From an uncultured Lachnospiraceae bacterium (GTDB taxonomy: Bacteria; Bacillota_A; Clostridia; Lachnospirales; Lachnospiraceae), in NCBI GenBank assembly GCA_910587495.1, contig CAJUMT010000198.1, positions 1-6,417 of the forward strand: DNA of 6,417 bases. The letters are read 5' to 3'. The position numbers and the translations under genes are program-made. A model generated the notes under the pieces. It saw nothing but the letters and a program-made list of their open reading frames with translations. It did no database searches and was not told the DNA's origin. The first letter of the stretch is position 1. Each line of letters begins with the position of its first letter. Shown piece after piece: positions 5,957 through 6,417 of this stretch.

Positions 5957-6417
5957 ATGGCGGATTTTAGCGACAAAGTAGTTTATCAGATCTACCCGAA
6001 ATCGTTTCGGGATACCAATGGGGATGGCTTTGGAGACATCCCCGGCGTGATCGAAAAATTAGATTATTTGAAAGAACTGGGCGTGGATTATCTGTGGCTG
6101 ACGCCGTTTTTTCCCTCGCCCCAGAGGGACAACGGATATGATGTGGCGGATTATCGGAAAATCAGTCCGCAGTTCGGAACGATGGAAGACCTGGAAAACC
6201 TGATCCGGCAGAGTGAAGAACGGGGTATGGGGATCATGCTGGACATGGTATTTAACCATACTTCCACAGAACATGAATGGTTCCAAAAAGCGCTGGCGGG
6301 AGACGAGGAGTACCAGAACTATTACATTTTCAAGGAAGGCGCGCCCGACCATGTGCCCACAAACTGGCAGTCGAAGTTCGGCGGCAGTGCATGGGAATAT
6401 GTGCCGGGATTGAAAAA
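5957..6417 (+). CDS. treC: Trehalose-6-phosphate hydrolase (alpha,alpha-phosphotrehalase), 3' partial
   Basis: The cytoplasmic enzyme splits trehalose-6-phosphate into glucose and glucose-6-phosphate. The first 153 residues are present, of about 550 usual for the family; the frame is open to the window end. It is a GH13 protein: VVYQIYPKSFRD (8-19), the calcium-site pattern DTNGDGFGD (19-27), NGYDVADY (59-66), and conserved region I DMVFNH (96-101). GGSAWEYVPG near the end is typical of TreC and oligo-1,6-glucosidases. The catalytic Asp, Glu and second Asp lie beyond the window. The ATG at 5957 has AGAGGAGG seven bases upstream, and the gene starts 13 bases after the EIIA stop. An oligo-1,6-glucosidase cannot be excluded by these residues alone, but position directly after a trehalose PTS makes TreC much likelier. 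The usual Firmicute symbol would be treA; treC follows E. coli usage. Confidence 0.93.
   Translation, partial: MADFSDKVVYQIYPKSFRDTNGDGFGDIPGVIEKLDYLKELGVDYLWLTPFFPSPQRDNGYDVADYRKISPQFGTMEDLENLIRQSEERGMGIMLDMVFNHTSTEHEWFQKALAGDEEYQNYYIFKEGAPDHVPTNWQSKFGGSAWEYVPGLK

Overview
The window looks like a draft contig from a low-to-mid GC Gram-positive bacterium, most likely a Clostridia/Lachnospiraceae-type Firmicute. This is inferred from strong AGGAGG-type ribosome sites, sigma-A-like promoters, a PTS-based trehalose locus with a GntR/HutC repressor, and MacB/FtsX-type ABC permeases with no outer-membrane partners. No species can be named from the sequence alone. The first 45 bases are not genomic. 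They match the Illumina TruSeq P7 adapter arm, including what looks like an 8-nt index, so genomic sequence begins at about position 46, at the end of a contig.

Bases 46-2964 hold an ABC transporter operon on the plus strand: the C-terminal end of an FtsX-like permease (5' end lost at the contig edge), a MacB/LolD-type ATPase, and a second, 610-residue permease with a large extracytoplasmic domain. It ends at a long hairpin (2988-3025) that probably terminates transcription from both directions.

Bases 3046-6417 are a trehalose uptake and breakdown locus. A TreR-like GntR/HutC regulator (minus strand, 3046-3777) is divergent from a plus-strand operon encoding a trehalose PTS permease (EIIB-EIIC plus the beginning of an EIIA domain, 3973-5544), the rest of that EIIA domain (5569-5943), and the start of trehalose-6-phosphate hydrolase (5957 to the window end). 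Trehalose would be phosphorylated as it enters, TreC would split trehalose-6-phosphate into glucose and glucose-6-phosphate, and the regulator would sense the phosphorylated sugar.

The 195-base region between regulator and permease holds two near-consensus divergent promoters and three copies of an operator with core TGTTTAAACA. One copy sits inside the -35/-10 spacer of the tre promoter, one just after its expected start site, and one between the two promoters.

The most notable oddity is a single in-frame TGA (5542-5544) at the start of the EIIA domain. The reading frame continues open after it, and both conserved EIIA histidines are intact. It could be a sequencing error, a recent nonsense mutation, or a gene functionally split by reinitiation or readthrough. 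I see no mobile element, CRISPR array, tRNA or rRNA, and no clearly novel system.
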